DNA of 64,000 nucleotides from Lederbergia citrisecunda (lineage in GTDB: Bacteria > Bacillota > Bacilli > Bacillales > Bacillaceae_C): positions 2,068,223-2,132,222 of the forward strand of contig NZ_JAGYPJ010000001.1 in the NCBI RefSeq assembly GCF_018343695.1, read 5' to 3'. A program made the position numbers and the translations under genes. Shown here in pieces: positions 63,314 through 64,000 of the stretch. Each line of letters begins with the position of its first letter. The stretch's first letter is position 1. Below the pieces are notes generated by a model. The model ran no database searches, was not told the origin of the DNA, and saw nothing but the letters and a program-made list of their open reading frames with translations.

Positions 63314-63390
63314 TGGTAGCGGCGGAGGGGATCGAACCCACGACCTCACGGGTATGAACCGTACGCTCTAGCCAGCTGAGCTACGCCGCC
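63314..63390 (-). tRNA. tRNA-Met (CAT), elongator
   Basis: Starts GGCGGCGTAGC, anticodon loop TTCATAC, ends CGCCGCTACCA. Matches the elongator type of Bacillus. Confidence 0.92.
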
Positions 63391-63412
63391 ATATTGTTAT
63401 TCTACATAAAAA

Positions 63413-63488
63413 TGGTGGAGCCTAGCGGGATCGAACCGCTGACCTCCTGCGTGCAAAGCAGGCGCTCTCCCAGCTGAGCTAAGGCCCC
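63413..63488 (-). tRNA. tRNA-Ala (TGC)
   Basis: Acceptor with the G-U pair typical of tRNA-Ala, anticodon loop TTTGCAC, CCA encoded. Confidence 0.95.
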
Positions 63489-63503
63489 AAACAAGTTTTA
63501 AAG

Positions 63504-63580
63504 TGGTCGGGAAGACAGGATTCGAACCTGCGACCCCTTGGTCCCAAACCAAGTGCTCTACCAAGCTGAGCTACTTCCCG
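63504..63580 (-). tRNA. tRNA-Pro (TGG)
   Basis: Acceptor CGGGAAG/CTTCCCG, anticodon loop TTTGGGA, CCA encoded. Confidence 0.95.
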
Positions 63581-63602
63581 TAAAACATATACAAAATACT
63601 AT

Positions 63603-63679
<77 letters not shown>

Positions 63680-63753
63680 ATGTATTGGATGTAATATCGC
63701 AAAGCTATTTTACCTTATATGGAAGGTTATTTTGCTGAAGCAAAAAACCTTAA

Positions 63754-63839
63754 TGCCGAGAACCGGAATCGAACCGGTACGGTAGTCACCTACCGCAGGA
63801 TTTTAAGTCCTGTGCGTCTGCCAGTTCCGCCACCCCGGC
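63754..63839 (-). tRNA. tRNA-Leu (TAA)
   Basis: Class II tRNA, anticodon loop CTTAAAA, acceptor GCCGGGG with a G-U pair; no encoded CCA. Confidence 0.94.
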
Positions 63840-63845
63840 ATATAT

Positions 63846-63920
63846 TGGAGCGGAAGACGGGATTCGAACCCGCGACCCCCACCTTGGCAAGGTGGTGTTC
63901 TACCACTGAACTACTTCCGC
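63846..63920 (-). tRNA. tRNA-Gly (GCC)
   Basis: Acceptor GCGGAAG/CTTCCGC, anticodon loop TTGCCAA, CCA encoded. Confidence 0.95.
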
Positions 63921-63952
63921 GTCGATTAACATTTTTTAACAATTTTTTAAAA

Positions 63953-64000
63953 TGCGGGTGAAGGGAGTCGAACCCCCACGCCTTGCGGCACTAGATCCTA
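63953..64000 (-). tRNA. tRNA-Leu (TAG), 3' part only (cut by window edge)
   Basis: The 3' half has a long variable arm, T arm GGGGGTTCGACTCCC and acceptor CACCCGC. The window ends at the anticodon TAG. The expected cluster order also predicts Leu here. Confidence 0.85.

Overview
The window comes from a low-G+C Gram-positive endospore former of the Bacillaceae. The main evidence is conserved synteny with the Bacillus subtilis ytz/ytl/ytp-leuS-asnB-metK-men region and a tRNA array whose order and anticodons match the trnB-type cluster. Other support comes from strong AGGAGG-type ribosome binding sites, frequent TTG and GTG starts, T-box and S-box leaders, and the sporulation gene cse60.

Layout. 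1-3319: trmB (edge), ytzH, ytmP, ytlR, ytlQ. 3492-4664: a 1.17-kb segment bounded by inverted TGT...ACA ends with repeated ACAATAAAGTT-like sites. It looks like a non-autonomous Tn7-like element carrying one deaminase gene. 4735-6481: a divergent dioxygenase and AraC regulator pair. The element and this pair together split ytlQ from ytlP. 6529-18000: ordinary core genes (ytlP, dat, pepV, ythPQ, ytzE, ytzG, ytgP, ytfP, cse60) plus a FPGQTG-repeat protein. 18068-19887: two orphan oligopeptide-type permeases, the first apparently using an ATT start. 19999-23085: ytwF and leuS with its T-box. 23166-34869: two paralogous MFS exporters in the same orientation, enclosing a YesM/YesN-type two-component system, a sugar ABC importer, a TIM-barrel isomerase and a PhzF-like enzyme. 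MFS 1 has a leader peptide with an attenuator; MFS 2 has a hairpin that hides its ribosome binding site. 35122-46329: ytzC, ytqB, a DinB-like gene, ytpAB, ytoA, a C39 peptidase, asnB, metK with a SAM riboswitch, a broken pentapeptide-repeat gene, ytmB and ytmA. 46850-52180: the ytlACD importer, ytkD, small genes, dps, yidD and a DUF1540 gene. 52207-60969: menFDHBEC and the divergent menA, giving menaquinone synthesis from chorismate. 61403-62146: yteA. 62215-64000: eighteen tRNA genes, the last cut by the edge.

Three intergenic regions (near 7168, 16203 and 46445) hold degenerate arrays of about 21-bp period. Each has its own consensus but they share an architecture. These arrays, the Tn7-like element and the two different post-transcriptional control devices on the MFS paralogs are the least ordinary parts of the window.
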